A DNA stretch of 64,000 bases from Fragum whitleyi. Lineage: Eukaryota; Mollusca; Bivalvia; Cardiida; Cardiidae. Made by a program: the position numbers and the translations under genes. Location: contig OX411551.1 of assembly GCA_948146395.1 (NCBI GenBank), positions 46,162,796 to 46,226,795 on the forward strand, in the 5' to 3' direction. This document shows positions 47,582 through 57,180 of the stretch, piece by piece (position 1 is the stretch's first letter; each line of letters opens with the position of its first letter). The notes under the pieces were generated by a model, which searched no databases, was not told where the DNA came from, and worked only from the letters and a program-made list of their open reading frames with translations.

Positions 47582-47740
47582 AAGGCTACGGCTAGAGTCA
47601 ACTATGCAGGAAAAGTAACAATTTATGAAATTTTCATGAAATCTGTCAATAGATGTAGAAGTTGTAGTTACAAGTAATAATGCATCGCAAAGGCCCCTTT
47701 TTAAATGACACAGCAACATAATCACCAAGAAAGAAATCAG

Positions 47741-47876
47741 ATTGGTTGAATGGAGTTTTACACCACTTTCAACATTTTTCCATTTATATCACAGAGGCTG
47801 GAGCACCTAACTATGGAGTCCTGATATTTCTCTCACCAGTACAACCATCACATCCTTCCCTAGCCTCCAGCTATCT
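47741..47876 (-). mobile_element. SINE, 5'-truncated (tail half), with target duplication
   Basis: Only the tail half of the SINE is present, ending at CCCTAGCCTCCAGC. The 14-base repeat AAGAAAGAAATYAG flanks it (47727-47740 and 47877-47890). Typical of target-primed reverse transcription stopped early. Confidence 0.8.
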
Positions 47877-48340
47877 AAGAAAGAAATTAGACATAGGTCT
47901 ATCCAAAAATCAATCCTGACATCAATCATTTGCAGCCAAAATTGCTTTTCAGAGAAGAAGATTTTTTTTTTCATTTTGTCATATGGCACCCTTTCTAGCT
48001 GACACAACAGCACCCATGTTTCTCCTCAATCAAAATTTCAGAAGAAAATCTAAGAGCATGACTAAAGGTTCTTTTCTGTGAAATTTGATAAAAGTCTTAC
48101 AAGTTGTTTCAGAGATTCTTTTTATATTTTACTATATAGGGCCATTTTGGGGAGTCATGGTAGCCTATAGCTCAAACAGGATTAAAAGAAGCAAGAGCAT
48201 TGTCCATAGATTATTCCCGTGCAATTTGGTTGAATTCTGACCAGTAGTTTAAGAAAAGATATTTTAATTTTTACCATATTAGGCACTTTTTGGACGATGC
48301 TGCTGCCTGTAACCCAAGATATCAGCCCTGATAAGAATTT

Positions 48341-48471
48341 TAGGATTGATTGATTAAATGGATTTTTACGCCGCTTTCAACATTATTTCAGTTATATCAT
48401 GGCTGCTGGAGCACCTAACAATGGTTTCCTAGTATTTCTCTCACCAGTACAACCACCACACCCTTTCCTAG
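48341..48471 (-). mobile_element. SINE, 5'-truncated (tail half), with target duplication
   Basis: Tail half only, ending at CCCTTTCCTAG. The flanking repeat CCTGATMAGAATTT lies at 48327-48340 and 48472-48485. Truncated at nearly the same place as 47741-47876. Confidence 0.8.
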
Positions 48472-48981
48472 CCTGATCAGAATTTAAAGAAGGAATCTGA
48501 AAGGGCATGTCCTAAGCATCTTTCCTGTGCAGTTTGGTTGAATTTTAACCAGTTTTTTCAGGGAATAAGATTTTTTTTATATTTCACCATAAGGGGCCCT
48601 TTGTTGGTTACTCAACACCCCTTAGTTATCAGCCTGATCAGGTTTAAACAAAGGAATCTGAAAGGACTGGCCTTTACAACATTCCTGTGAAATTTGGTTG
48701 AATTCGGACCAGTAGTTTCAGAAGGTGTTTTTTATTTCACAAAAAGGGGCCCTTTTTTGGTGACTCGAAAGCCCGTATTGCCAAAGTTAAAAGCCTGTCC
48801 AGGATAAAAAGAAAAAAATCTGAAAGGGCATGACATAAGCATCATTCCTGTACAGTTTGGTTGAAGTTATCAACCTGATCATCATTAAAAGACAGAATTT
48901 GAAAGACCATGTCCTAAGCATTGTCTTATGAGATTTTGTTGAATTCTGCCCAGTAGTTCCAGAGAATAAGATGATATGATA

Positions 48982-49275
48982 AACAAGAGCTGTCACTGTA
49001 AGATGACAATGCCCCCGACACCGCTTTGATTTTAAATTATGGCCAATCTATGTTGAAGGTCAAGGTCATCCAGGGGTCAAGGTCACCAAAGTATGTGCCT
49101 ACAGAAAGGTAATGTACCAAGGAATGTTGTGGTAAAGTATGATGCGAATATGTTAAGTAATAAGGAAGTTATGGCCAATGTTAAAGTTTTTGGACGGAAT
49201 GACGGACGGACGGACGGACAGACGGACGGACGGACAAGTCAAATTTATGATGCCTCCCTATCGGGGGCATAAAAA
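48982..49275 (+). mobile_element. E-type element, complete
   Basis: AACAAGAGC, hairpin TGTCA/TGACA, AATGCCCCCGACACCGC; the end is CTATCGGGGGCATAAAAA. The core has TTATGGCCAAT twice and GGTCAAGGTCA motifs. A GACGGACGGACGG microsatellite lies at about 49200-49235. Confidence 0.85.
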
Positions 49276-49677
49276 ATTATATACACACACACAGACTAAT
49301 GCAGAGACCGACCGACAACAGACAATAGGCCATGACAAAAGCCTGCTGGACTTTGTCCAGCAGAACAAACAAAAAAACATGACTGTCAAAATATGTCAAA
49401 CATTCGGACCGACGGTTTCAGATTTTTAGTCGGACTGTAGTTGAAACATTCAGACAATATTGACAGTCGGACAGCTTTTTCAAAGTGTGTAGTATGATTA
49501 CTACAAACCTTTTTTAGCTCAAAATACTTAAGGTTTGAATGTAAGCCTTTAATATATAAATTCAATGGACAACTTGATTGTAAAATATGCATCAGAGGTA
49601 AAAAACCAGATTGTCGAATGAATTCTCTTTCTCTCCTACCATAACAGAGTGCTGTCTAGAAGAAGGGTTTTTTGGTA

Positions 49678-49906
49678 TTAACCCTTTGCTGTTTAATCCC
49701 TGCTTTTTACGTGCCTTTGATTTAATGATTGAGAAAACATTGTGAAAAAAGAAGAAATTGCTTCTGACAAGCAATTTCTTCTTTTTCCACACTATTTTCT
49801 ATCCTACTGAATGGTTATTTTTCAAATTAAATCCACTTTCAATTTTCGTCTGCAAAACCTTTGAATTTGGACAGGTCCAAAATTTTGTAAAACAGGAAAG
49901 GGTTAA
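49678..49906 (+). mobile_element. piggyBac-like MITE with TTAA target duplication and strong hairpin
   Basis: TTAA at 49678-49681 and 49903-49906. Inverted ends CCCTTTGCTGTTT and AACAGGAAAGGG; internal length 221 bp. P copy 2 lacks it (GGTATTGTAAGGG). Inside is a 22-bp hairpin with one mismatch and a 5-nt loop (49742-49763 with 49769-49790). Confidence 0.8.
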
Positions 49907-50553
49907 AGGGATTCATTTATTTGTGGTATGGAAAACAAAATGTGTTTGAGAAACACAAATGCCCCCATAAAAGTATACTATTTCTTTTAAAATTTAACCT
50001 TGACAGATTACCTTGACCTTGTCACATACCTTAGTGCCAGCAGATGGGTATCATTGGGATCGATCTTCATACCAAATATGAGCATTTTATCTTGAAAAGC
50101 CTTGAAGTAACTGGAAATGTTAAATTTTTGGTTAAGTTTTGCAGGCAGTCAGACAGGGGGGCAATGGTAAAACAATATTCCCCTGATTTTTAAGTTGGAA
50201 TGCGGAGCAATTCCAACTTAGATTTAACAAAACCGCAAAATGAACAAAAGATAATTTCATTTCGGGTTTCTTGAGAACACATATCACGTGAACAGGATGT
50301 GAATACACTTCGGCCTATTTTGTATATCTCAACTTGACAAAGACATACAGTTTATTTCATCAAAAAGTAATAATGCTGTACAATTATACAACTATCACTT
50401 CGTGTTTATTATTAACACGCTAATTTATGTTTTAAACGACATTTATTGAAAGTTGCGTACGAATATATTAGTATCACATGTTTGTATTACTATATTTGGA
50501 AATCATGTGATAAGTCAAGTCCAATTAGGTCAGCAATTGACAATTAGCACTAG

Positions 50554-50646
50554 CCAATCACGTGATCTGCTTATTTGGTAATGTCGCGATCTGTTTTCTC
50601 AGTATTGTGGCAATAGCACAGACCAATCACGTGATCTGCTTATTTA
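50554..50646 (+). promoter_or_regulatory. Duplicated CCAATCACGTGATC module in H copy 2
   Basis: CCAATCACGTGATCTGCTTA at 50554 and 50633, each followed by a GTCGCGA-containing tract. Same arrangement as 26612-26704. ATCACGTGAT is a perfect palindrome with an E-box core. Confidence 0.4.
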
Positions 50647-52062
50647 GTAAGGTCGCGACCTGTTTTTCGTAGAATTATGTTATAGCTTCTTTTAAAGGTA
50701 TAGTTTCTCTTTCTGAACGACCTTATTACACATTTAACTTTTGACAAGGTGTTATATTGTAAATTTCTGTCTAAGCTACGAGATAAATACCTTTTTTTTA
50801 AGGTGATGATACACTTTTAAAGTTAATATATATTTTTGCAACATATTGTCGTTTGTTTTCCGTCATATTGCAGTTATCTACATGAATGTTTTATTGTAAA
50901 AACCCAATACTCATCCAATAAAACCCTTGCCACCACATCTTTAATTGAATTATGAATATCTTTGCCCAATTGCTTTAATCACCAAGACAATTTGTCCTTT
51001 GAAACAAACCATCTAGTTCAACTTGCTTTCTTCACATTCTTACACATCAACATATTTAAGAGCACCATCATACAGTTAGTTACATCGTGAAATTGACATT
51101 CATCTCAATAGAAAACATTCTTAATCGCTCACTCAGCGCTCCATTCATTCATTCCAAACACTCACTCAAACCATTCAAAAAACACTCAAAGTTATTAGAA
51201 AAATAAGAGCAACATGTACATTCAAAATGAATTAAGCAAGAGCCAAATCGCGATTTCACTGACATAAATGAAATTTAAAGCGTCTGGTTGGTTCTTGGCG
51301 AAATAGAAAGCTATTGATTGAACTTTTATGCATATTTTATATAGGTTTTATATATCGCTAATTTTGTTCATCCTGAACAAAATAAGCGACATTGGATTCC
51401 CTCCCTTAAATTTCACTCAAAACTCGCTCCGCTCACTTATTCAACATCATGCTTAAATCATTCCAAAATCGTTCACCTTTCAGTTTCACGATGTTATTAA
51501 CTGTACCCCCAACTCAGAAGAAGAGGAGCATGATTGTATTGATTTCATCATGTCTGTCTCTCAGTCCATTGACCTTTTGCTTTCCGCTAGATAAACGGAG
51601 AAGCAATTGACCTACAATAACGAAACTTTACACAAATATTGCCCATGACCCAAAGAAATGCGCTATTGTTTCGGTGTCATAGATGTCACGGGCATCAGTA
51701 AATGTTAACAGTTAACAGTTTCCACTCTAACTGAACAACCAATTGACCCAAATCATAGAACTTGACACAAATGTCGTCAATGACCCGAGAAAGTGCCCAA
51801 TATTGGAGTCACATAGGTCGAAATCACAATTGAACCTTTTCCAAAAATTGTCTTGAGATTCCATCTCATGAAGTAAAAGACTTCCCAGCGAAAATAGCTT
51901 TTCATCATGGAAAAATCATTTGCGACACTTCTAATTAAAAATGTAATTGATAACTAAAATGGAGCAGAAGTTTATTGAAAAATAATATAAAATTCTGTTT
52001 TGAGTGTATAAGGTCGCCTGTGTGTCCAGTAGTCGGCCGTATGGTCCGCATTATTTTCTTCC

Positions 52063-52617
52063 TTTTTAGCTCACCTTACCACAACGTGCTCAAGGGGAGC
52101 TTTAGTATCACCCTGACTCCGTCGTCCGTCGTCACCCTTCTTAAAACTTCTTCTTCTCCTAAACCGATGGGCAAATTTCAATGAAATTTTGCCAGAATGT
52201 TCCCTGGGTGACCCTTTTCAAAATTGTCGTTATATTCTAATTGGCCAATAAATATGGGTATGGCAGGGCGGGGTTTATTTTGAGCCCAAAATCTTTGAAC
52301 GACATCTCCTCCTGAACCACTTGGCAGATTTCAATGAAACTTTGCAAGAATGTTCCTTTGATGACCTTCTCCAAATATTGTTGGCAAATTTTTCATTAGC
52401 CCATAAATATGGGCGTGGCAGGGTAGGGCTAATTTTGAGTCTCCTCTGTAATGAATGGGTTGGCAGGGTCTATTATGACTGCTTATAATTCGAATAAGTC
52501 TCCTCTTCAACAATTAGGCAAGTTTGAATGAATCTTTGCCAGAAAGTTTCTTGGATAAGATCCACTAGACCAATCGAATTCAGGTGAGCGGTTTAGGGCC
52601 ATTCTGTCCCTCTTGGT
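52063..52617 (-). mobile_element. A5 element within H copy 2
   Basis: TTTTTAGCTCACC at the left, GTCCCTCTTGGT at the right, same two-unit core as 30071-30617. Confidence 0.8.
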
Positions 52618-52870
52618 ATAATTTTTCTTCCACCAGATTCAGGCCTGTATAGCGATACAGTGGTTTAAGCGTATCTCGTTGTTGAAATACATTGATTTAT
52701 ATACGCCCGTCAAAAGACGAGACGTATTATGTGATCACCTGTGGTGGGCGGGAAGCGTCAGCTTCGCTAGTAGCTTGAGGTCACCGCCTCTCGAACGCAT
52801 TCCAACTTATCAGTACTTTCAGTACTTTGATTTGATGTGGCAGCATAAAAAATGTATGAACTGTGGTTTA

Positions 52871-52947
52871 TCTCATAGGTTTACGATTACCAACCCATTG
52901 GTGAGAGACAAATAGCCGGAAAGGATGAGTGCCGCTGTCAGGGAAAA
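52871..52947 (-). mobile_element. SINE fragment (middle part)
   Basis: GGTTTACGATTACCAACCCA and GGTGAGAGACAAATAG, matching the SINE body between the tRNA head and the tail half. Neither end is present. Confidence 0.65.
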
Positions 52948-53261
52948 TTGAATGTTTGGAGAAATTTTAAGCTAATTATACCTTAAAACACAACATTACT
53001 TTAAAATCCTGGAACAATGTTCAGGACTTTCTCGTGTTTAAAGATATAGTGTGCCTGTTTAAAAGTTATGTCAATTATGATGTGCCTGACAGAGGTTATT
53101 CTCGTTACTGCTTCCAGGGTTCAACTAAGTTCATGCCATTGGCACTAATAAAAAATAAACAGATGGCACAGAAAAATTAAAACAGGATGGCCCAAGGGCT
53201 TGCAGAGTTTAAGAACACCATTCCTGCATATAAATCAAAAGTACAACTTCTATGCTGACCT

Positions 53262-53460
53262 ACTCCAAAATAAAACTCAATATGGCATCACACTATTAAA
53301 GTGGTGTCTTGTTATCAGAAATTAAAACAAGTTTGTTAAAACTTCTATGATGACCTTTTCAGCGTAAAAGCCTACTCCAAAATAAAACTCAAAATGGCAT
53401 CACACAATTAATGTGGTGTCTTGTTATCAGAAGTTAAAACAAGTTCGTTACCACTTTGTT
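53262..53460 (+). repeat. Two-unit tandem duplication, about 112 bp period
   Basis: CTACTCCAAAATAAAACTCA and GTGGTGTCTTGTTATCAGAA appear twice. Few differences separate the units. The surrounding spacer (53211-53647) shows nothing else. Confidence 0.7.
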
Positions 53461-53647
53461 TACATGCTTTTTTAGCAATGGATCAAACTTAAAAGTGTGT
53501 TTGTATGACTATTTTTCACTTTTTCATCACATTTTGGCCAAAAAGTACAAGTTGAAGTGACAAATTAGATTCTCCTGACCCTGGATAGAATTCTCATGGC
53601 CCTGGTAAGGCTTCAATCATTTTCCAATGTTACTGATTCTTAAAAAA

Positions 53648-54308
53648 TCTGTCCAAATAAAATATCACCAATCTAACGGTAAAACTTTGAAATAAATAGC
53701 CCTACCTTTCAGAATTAAGAAAAAACCAGTTTTTATTATCCATTGGCTGATTAATGCAACTCCATAAACATCGAAGAGAAATGTTACATGATGACATTTT
53801 CCATGAGTTAAATTTGATTGAATGGAGTTGTATGTTGCTTTCAACATTTTTTTCAGTTATATTGTGGCGGCTGGAGAACCTAACAATTGATTCCTGGATT
53901 TCTCTCACCAGTTCAACAACCACATCCTTTCCTAAGCTTCCAGCTGCTTTCTCACTTAGGTCTTTTATTATCAACCCATTGGTGAGAGACAAATAGTCGG
54001 AAAGAATGAATGCCGTGTCAGGGAATCGAACCCGGGACCTCAAGATTGACAGTCGATAAACTACCAACTGCGCTATGACGGTGTCATGTTTTGTCCCAAT
54101 AAAATATCACCAATCTATCAGTAACACTTTGAAATGAATAATAAATAATAAATAATGGATATCATTCAGAAATAGAGAAAATCCAGTTAACATTACCCAG
54201 TGGCTTTTATGATTGATTAATACAACTCTTTAAACAATGAAGAGAAATGTAACATGATGACATTATCAATGAGTTAAAAACAGTGGCCTTTGGCCAGTGA
54301 AGCTAAAA
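53648..54308 (+). mobile_element. B-type element, 5'-truncated, with a nested SINE
   Basis: Two core units (53648-53812 and 54096-54283) share AAAATATCACCAATCTA and AGAGAAATGT(T/A)ACATGATGACA. The end is the B hairpin GGCC-TTT-GGCCAG with TGAAGCTAAAA (54288-54308). The SINE lies between the units. Confidence 0.65.
53813..54085 (-). mobile_element. tRNA-derived SINE, full length
   Basis: Head TAGCGCAGTTGGTAG and GGGTTCGATTCCC on the minus strand, body CTTAGGAAAGGATGTGG, tail TTCAATCAAA. Target copy not clear. Confidence 0.75.
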
Positions 54309-54347
54309 CAAAAGAGCAATACTTTTGGGTCAGGTGCTTCTTTTAAC

Positions 54348-54391
54348 TTTAAGACCAGTATGTGAATGTGTCATGCTGCAAGTATGAGGTA
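54348..54391 (+). repeat. Arm of a 2.4-kb-spaced inverted repeat
   Basis: ACCAGTATGTGAATGTGTCA and ATGAGGTAAAA are inverted at 56733-56775. The pair encloses the palindrome and the inverted MITE pair. Confidence 0.6.
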
Positions 54392-54400
54392 AAATATAAT

Positions 54401-54655
54401 TGCAATCCCATAAAATAAAGAAATCTGATTGGTTTAAATCGCAAATCTGTGGGGAAATCCATTGCACTTTATTTCTGTATAAAGTGCAATGGGCTTAAAC
54501 ATAACGCCCTAAGGGCGTTATTTGCCATGTGCTAAGGCAATAGCACTTTATACACCAATAATTGCAATCGGATAAAATAAAGAATTCTAATTGGTTTAAA
54601 TCGCATCACGTGGGGAAATCCACTGCACTTTATTCCTGTATAAAATGCAATAGGT
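54401..54655 (+). repeat. Direct duplication with perfect hairpins
   Basis: Units at 54401-54485 and 54559-54655 share ATTGGTTTAAATCGCA and GTGGGGAAATCCA. Between them lie a 12-bp hairpin ATTGCACTTTAT/ATAAAGTGCAAT (54461-54490) and the perfect palindrome ATAACGCCCT-A-AGGGCGTTAT (54501-54521). Confidence 0.7.
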
Positions 54656-55124
54656 CTTTCGGGAAATCCCCGAAATTCGATCTGCAAGTCCTGTGTTGTA
54701 GGAACTGGAATAAACCTAGTTCCCGATCATCAACCCAACATTGCGATTCAAAATTTCGAAAGAATTTACGATTACGAGCATGCAGTTCTGATCCCGAGCT
54801 GACCTAAACTTAGAAAACAGCAAGCCGTCGACGAAGACGTCCAAGCAACCCTCTCAACTAAGACCGACCACGCCGTTTTTGTTTAAAAATACAGACTAAC
54901 TTGGAAGAAACAAGCTTTTTTGTCATAAGTACCTTTACGAATTTAAATGTTGTCTTTTATTTGTGTTTCATTTGTTTTTCTATATGACCTTTCACTTCGA
55001 TAGTGAGATAAACAATAAACCATCTAAAAATAAATTGTGTAATTTATACGCACAGAAAGTAGACTTGAAGCTTTAATGTTTGGCTAAGTATTTCAATAGT
55101 TTCTTCGATCAAGATGATTGCAAT

Positions 55125-55289
55125 TATAAGGGACGAGTGTCTTTTTCACTGCGTTTATTGGGGTATAAAGTGCAATTGCCTTAGCACATGGCTTAATCAT
55201 AACGCCCTACGGGCATTATTTGCCATGTGCTAAGGCAATAGCACTTTATACCCCAATAAACGCAGTGAAAAAGACACTCATCCCTATAA
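55125..55289 (+). repeat. 165-bp foldback palindrome, 68-bp arms
   Basis: Arms 55125-55192 and 55222-55289 are near-perfect inverted repeats (few differences), sharing GTGTCTTTTTCACTGCGTTT and TTATTGGGGTATAAAGTGC. The 29-base centre holds a small GCCC-TAC-GGGC stem. A partial copy of one arm and the same central stem lies at 54501-54560. Likely a foldback MITE. Confidence 0.85.
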
Positions 55290-55303
55290 TAAAGGAGCCC
55301 AAA

Positions 55304-55657
55304 CAGGGGTGTTGAAATACGCATTTTCTCCACTTGTCCCTGGACAAGTAAAACATGATTTTCTACCTGTCTAATATCAACATGAACTTGTCCACACTGA
55401 AAGAGAATCGATGAATAAGAGAAATTATTGTTTTCAGAGACGAAAATACTGGAACCCAGCATTTTCTTCATTGAAAACAATATTTTCTACCTTTTGATAC
55501 AAACATTTGGCTATTTAATCTCTTACCTCTATCAAGTTCCATTCCAAGACTTGTCCTTGATTAACTTGTCCACTGACAAGTGGCCTAGAAAATTTACTTG
55601 CCGGCATGTAGAAAAACCTGTGTCGGACAAGTCCAGCATGGGAATTCCACACCCCTG
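55304..55657 (+). mobile_element. hAT-like MITE with perfect 8-bp target duplication
   Basis: Ends CAGGGGTGTTGAA and TTCCACACCCCTG. AGCCCAAA flanks both sides (55296-55303 and 55658-55665). Length 354 bp. Subterminal palindromes of ACTTGTCC/GGACAAGT occur at both ends. CAGGGGTG ends plus an 8-bp duplication are diagnostic of hAT. Short frames on both strands are not coding. Confidence 0.9.
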
Positions 55658-55665
55658 AGCCCAAA

Positions 55666-56354
55666 GGCTATCTTTTCCTTGAAAGATGGCAGTACTGGTC
55701 AGAATCCCTTACATTACTGAAAATATGAGTAGTTTACCCACTTTTTTCATACTTAACAAGCCATTAGGCCCCACTGATTTGATTCTTTGGAAGATCCCTG
55801 GAACAATTAGTATATCAGGAGATTGAAAAGACAAAATTGTCATGGCAATTTTTCAGCTCTCAGTCATTGAGGTGATGTTAGTTTGTTTATTCAAAGCCTC
55901 TAATATTAATCATACTGAACGATTTTCTTTAAGTCATACAGATGTCATCCCTGAATAGACCGACGCCCTTTCTGGCACGCCTTGGCCCGTCTTTGGTGAT
56001 ACAACAGAGCTGTTATGACTTCTATATATACATGTTTGATACATGAGGCAAACAAACCTAACAAAGCTAAAATGTGGTATAGCTTATTTTCACACTACTC
56101 AAACCCAAGTCTAAACTGCAGGATATAATATTTTTGCCTTTTCAATCTTCCCTAACTTTGGTGGATTAAATTTGTCTACCATGTTACAGCAGGGAATGAG
56201 TCTATACTGAAATATTCTTCTTTATCTAAAAGAGAATCAAATCAATGTGGCCAATTATGAGGTCTGAGAAAAGTGGGCCATCTAATAATATTTTCAAGAA
56301 TGAAAGAATTTCCAGCAAGTGCTGCCATCGTAGGAGGATGGTTAATAAGCCTTT
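55666..56354 (+). other. Spacer between two inverted hAT-like MITEs
   Basis: AT-rich single-copy sequence. The frame at 56273-56473 runs into the MITE and is not credible. Confidence 0.35.
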
Positions 56355-56714
56355 CAGAGGTGTTGATTACCCATGCCCGACTTGTCCGACACGGGTTTTT
56401 CTACCTGCAGGCAAGTAAATTTTCTAGGCCACTTGTCCGTGGACAAGTAAATAAAGGACAAGTCTTGGAATAGATCTTGATAGAGGTAAGAGATTTATTA
56501 GCCAAATGTTTGTATGAAAAGGAAGAAAATATTGTTTTCAATGAAGAAAATGCTGGGGTCCAGCATTTTCTTCTCTGAAAGCAATAATTTCTCTTATTTA
56601 TCAGATTCTATTCTCTGTTAGTGCAGACAAGTTCATGTTGATATTGGACAAGTAGAAAATCATGTTTTACTTGTCCAGGGACAAGTGGAGAAAATGCGTA
56701 TTTCCACACCCCTG
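56355..56714 (-). mobile_element. hAT-like MITE, inverted second copy
   Basis: Ends CAGAGGTGTTGA and TTTCCACACCCCTG. The interior is the inverse of 55304-55657 throughout, including the ACTTGTCC/GGACAAGT palindromes. No intact target duplication was found. Confidence 0.8.
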
Positions 56715-56732
56715 ATTTAGTTCCTTTATCTT

Positions 56733-56775
56733 TTACCTCGTAATTGCCGCATGACACATTGACATACTGGTGATT
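56733..56775 (-). repeat. Partner arm of the inverted repeat at 54348
   Basis: Carries GCATGACACATTGACATACT. Inverse of 54348-54391 with a few differences. Confidence 0.6.
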
Positions 56776-56805
56776 ATGTTCTTACGAGCACCCGATACAA
56801 AACAA

Positions 56806-56917
56806 AGGGTTAAAATTCCTCTGAATTCAATATCAGAGTAATCTTTGTGTAGAGACTGATATTATGGTCATAGAAGCATGTGCGGGGTTTCCAAGAAAAA
56901 GCATAAGTAGAATAGAG
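56806..56917 (+). repeat. Direct duplication, copy 1 (copy 2 at 60007-60115)
   Basis: GAATTCAATATCAGAGTAAT and TATTATGGTCATAGAAGCA recur, with changes, at 60007-60115. The two copies bracket the large B1 element. Confidence 0.65.
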
Positions 56918-57128
56918 AAACAAGAGGCCCAAGAGGGCCTGTATCGCTCCACTGGCTTAAAAATCTCAAGATTTGAAAGAGAGATATTGAAAATAGAAGG
57001 TAATGAAAGTAACCAGCATTCAGAAGGAATTCCGACTTTTTCTAAGTTGAAATTGACTTATGAAGAGATCAACTTATTTAACTAATATGTAAAATTACAA
57101 GGAAAAAAACTATTTAGATATCACTTTC

Positions 57129-57180
57129 AAACAAGAGGACCAGAATGGCCCTAAACTGTTCACCTGAATTTTATTGATCC
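57129..57180 (+). mobile_element. A-type 5' end inside the B1 element
   Basis: AAACAAGAGGACCAGAATGG, then TTCACCTGAATTTTATTGAT, matching the 5' end of A5 copies. No A-type 3' end follows, so either an A element lost its end or the B1 core was taken over at this boundary. Confidence 0.6.

Larger units (their letters stand above)
47990..49363 (+). mobile_element. N-type element with nested SINE and E
   Basis: Loose units of about 160 bp marked by TTTGGTTGAATT and CAGTAGTTTCAGA, then ACCGACCGACAACAGAC and a 3' hairpin CTGCTGGAC-TTT-GTCCAGCAG (49343-49363) followed by AACAAACAAAA. The core is broken by a SINE (48341-48471) and E (48982-49275). The 5' end was not recognised. Confidence 0.55.
50187..52833 (-). 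mobile_element. H element, copy 2, inserted in F
   Basis: TTTTT then AAGTTGGAATGCG with its hairpin (AAGTTGGAAT/ATTCCAACTT), to CGCATTCCAACTT and CAGTACTTTGATTT. Collinear with 26368-30830 minus the nested D and B2, plus about 100 bases (about 50297-50415) that copy 1 lacks. No target duplication: it sits between T residues of the F 3' end. Contains A5 (52063-52617). The frame at 52679-52915 is not coding. Confidence 0.8.
49934..52853 (+). mobile_element. F-type element inserted in P and split by H
   Basis: ACAAAATGTGTTTGAGAAAC (hairpin GTGTTT/AAACAC), AAATGCCCCCATA, one core unit, a short GGCAGTCAGACAGGG tract, then ATATTCCCCTGA at 50185. After H the last bases GATGTGGCAGCATAAAAA (52836-52853) are the missing F end, as seen in the copy at 60449-60739. 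Confidence 0.75.
49386..53210 (+). repeat. Repeat P, copy 1, interrupted by several insertions
   Basis: The pieces 49386-49677, 49907-49933, 52854-52870 and 52948-53210 together align, inverted, to 62887-63605. Shared marks are AAAAACCAGATTGT, GTATGAACTGTGGTTTAT and CAGATGGCACA. The gaps are a piggyBac-like MITE, an F/H/A5 stack and a SINE fragment. Identity is moderate, so the duplication is old. The nature of P is unknown and no coding frame was seen. Confidence 0.7.

Noticed and set aside
49742..49790. microRNA precursor
   Set aside because: The stem is only 22 bp with a 5-nt loop and lies in a MITE. Nothing beyond the fold supports a miRNA.
54562..54807. 81-residue cysteine-containing frame
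   Set aside because: Its first half is the repeated hairpin sequence of 54401-54655. The cysteines do not form a known zinc-finger spacing.
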